Shown here: one piece after another, positions 30,085 through 30,316 of the stretch | How positions within the stretch are numbered: the stretch's first letter is position 1 | Layout of the letters: each line of letters opens with the position of its first letter | Source: DASVLX01 sp035552275 | GTDB lineage: Bacteria > Actinomycetota > Actinomycetes > Mycobacteriales > Pseudonocardiaceae | Assembly (NCBI GenBank): GCA_035552275.1 | Contig: DASZLR010000046.1 | Span: 1-30,316 of the forward strand | Length of the DNA stretch: 30,316 bases | Reading direction: 5' to 3' | Translations under genes and position numbers: made by a program | Notes under the pieces: model-generated | What the model saw: only the letters and a program-made list of their open reading frames with translations | The model's database searches: none | Told to the model about the DNA's origin: nothing

Positions 30085-30316
30085 TCAGGCTTCCTTGGTC
30101 GGGGTTCGCTTGCGGGCCGCGGACTTGGTGGCCGCGGACTTGGCTGCGTCGGGCTTGGTGGCCGCGGACTTGGCTGCGTCGGACTTGGTGGCGGCCGGTT
30201 TGCGGCGGGCGCGGGGCTTGGGCCGGGACAGCGCCAGCCCGACCCGCAGCGCCCCGGCCGCCTCGGCGACCGCCTCCCGGCAGCGCGAGCCGGCGGCCAA
30301 CATGCTGGCGTACCCG
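30085..30316 (-). CDS. 3' part of a gene with Lys/Ala-rich C-terminal tail, truncated by the window edge
   Basis: The frame is open to the right edge, so the N-terminus is missing and the in-frame ATG at 30303 need not be the start. The visible 77 residues begin GYASMLAAGSRCREAVAEAAGALRVGL, a likely helix. They continue in a basic tail of repeated Ala-Ala-Thr-Lys and Asp-Ala-Ala-Lys-Ser units, ending RKRTPTKEA. Such tails occur on actinobacterial nucleoid-associated and histone H1-like proteins and on some secreted proteins. No function can be assigned from this fragment. The tail is encoded by a 30-base tandem repeat. It is convergent with the aminotransferase gene. Confidence 0.7.
   Translation of the reverse strand, partial: GYASMLAAGSRCREAVAEAAGALRVGLALSRPKPRARRKPAATKSDAAKSAATKPDAAKSAATKSAARKRTPTKEA
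30121..30197 (-). repeat. 30-bp tandem repeat encoding the Lys/Ala tail
   Basis: Bases 30121-30150 and 30151-30180 are identical except for one change (A to G at 30153), and a partial third copy runs from 30181 to about 30197. The unit encodes ten residues (Ala/Lys/Thr/Ser/Asp-rich), so copy-number change stays in frame. Confidence 0.85.

Noticed and set aside
1..30316. CRISPR array, insertion sequence, prophage or integrated element at the tRNA genes
   Set aside because: No regularly spaced repeats, transposase or integrase genes, or duplicated tRNA 3' ends were seen.

Overview
The window comes from a high-GC actinomycete chromosome (Actinomycetota; Pseudonocardiales or a near relative would fit, but the order is an inference). 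The evidence is very strong third-position GC bias, GTG/TTG starts, short ATGA gene overlaps, the tadA / tadA-associated gene / tyrA neighbourhood with serine tRNAs, and actinobacterial families (DUF2304, VLDTR repeats, putative glycolipid-binding protein). There is no CRISPR array, insertion sequence, integrase or phage gene, and no gene-free stretch longer than about 300 bases.

Left part (1-9754), cell surface. A truncated sedolisin (S53) protease carries three C-terminal VLDTR repeats. A multi-spanning GT-C-like membrane protein follows. A tightly coupled minus-strand operon then encodes a MOP flippase, a DPM1-like polyprenyl-phosphate glycosyltransferase, a small DUF2304 membrane protein and a second GT2 enzyme. 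Divergent from it is a secreted protein with three VLDTR repeats and a seven-bladed RCC1 propeller. In the divergent gap lies a short minus-strand relic of another RCC1 C-terminus.

Middle (9755-19384), housekeeping and stress. This part holds tRNA-Ser(GGA), a LOG-type phosphoribohydrolase, tRNA-Ser(CGA), tadA and its companion, an M20 amidohydrolase, prephenate dehydrogenase, a glycolipid-binding-like protein, a FUSC membrane protein, a four-helix membrane protein, a cupredoxin lipoprotein, and an ECF sigma factor with its zinc anti-sigma factor.

Right part (19385-30316). A small exported DUF5666-like protein ends in a strong terminator. It is followed by a large GT-C glycosyltransferase, a leaderless SAM methyltransferase and a second secreted VLDTR-RCC1 protein. 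Then come tRNA-Arg(ACG) and tRNA-Ser(GCT), acetoacetyl-CoA synthetase, a dienelactone-hydrolase-like protein lacking its catalytic Cys and His, a HisC/aromatic aminotransferase, and the 3' end of a gene with a Lys/Ala-rich tail.

The most interesting theme is a paralogous set of exported VLDTR proteins (one protease, two RCC1 propellers, one relic), each next to lipid-linked sugar or GT-C genes. This suggests, without proving, a surface glycoprotein or glycan system.
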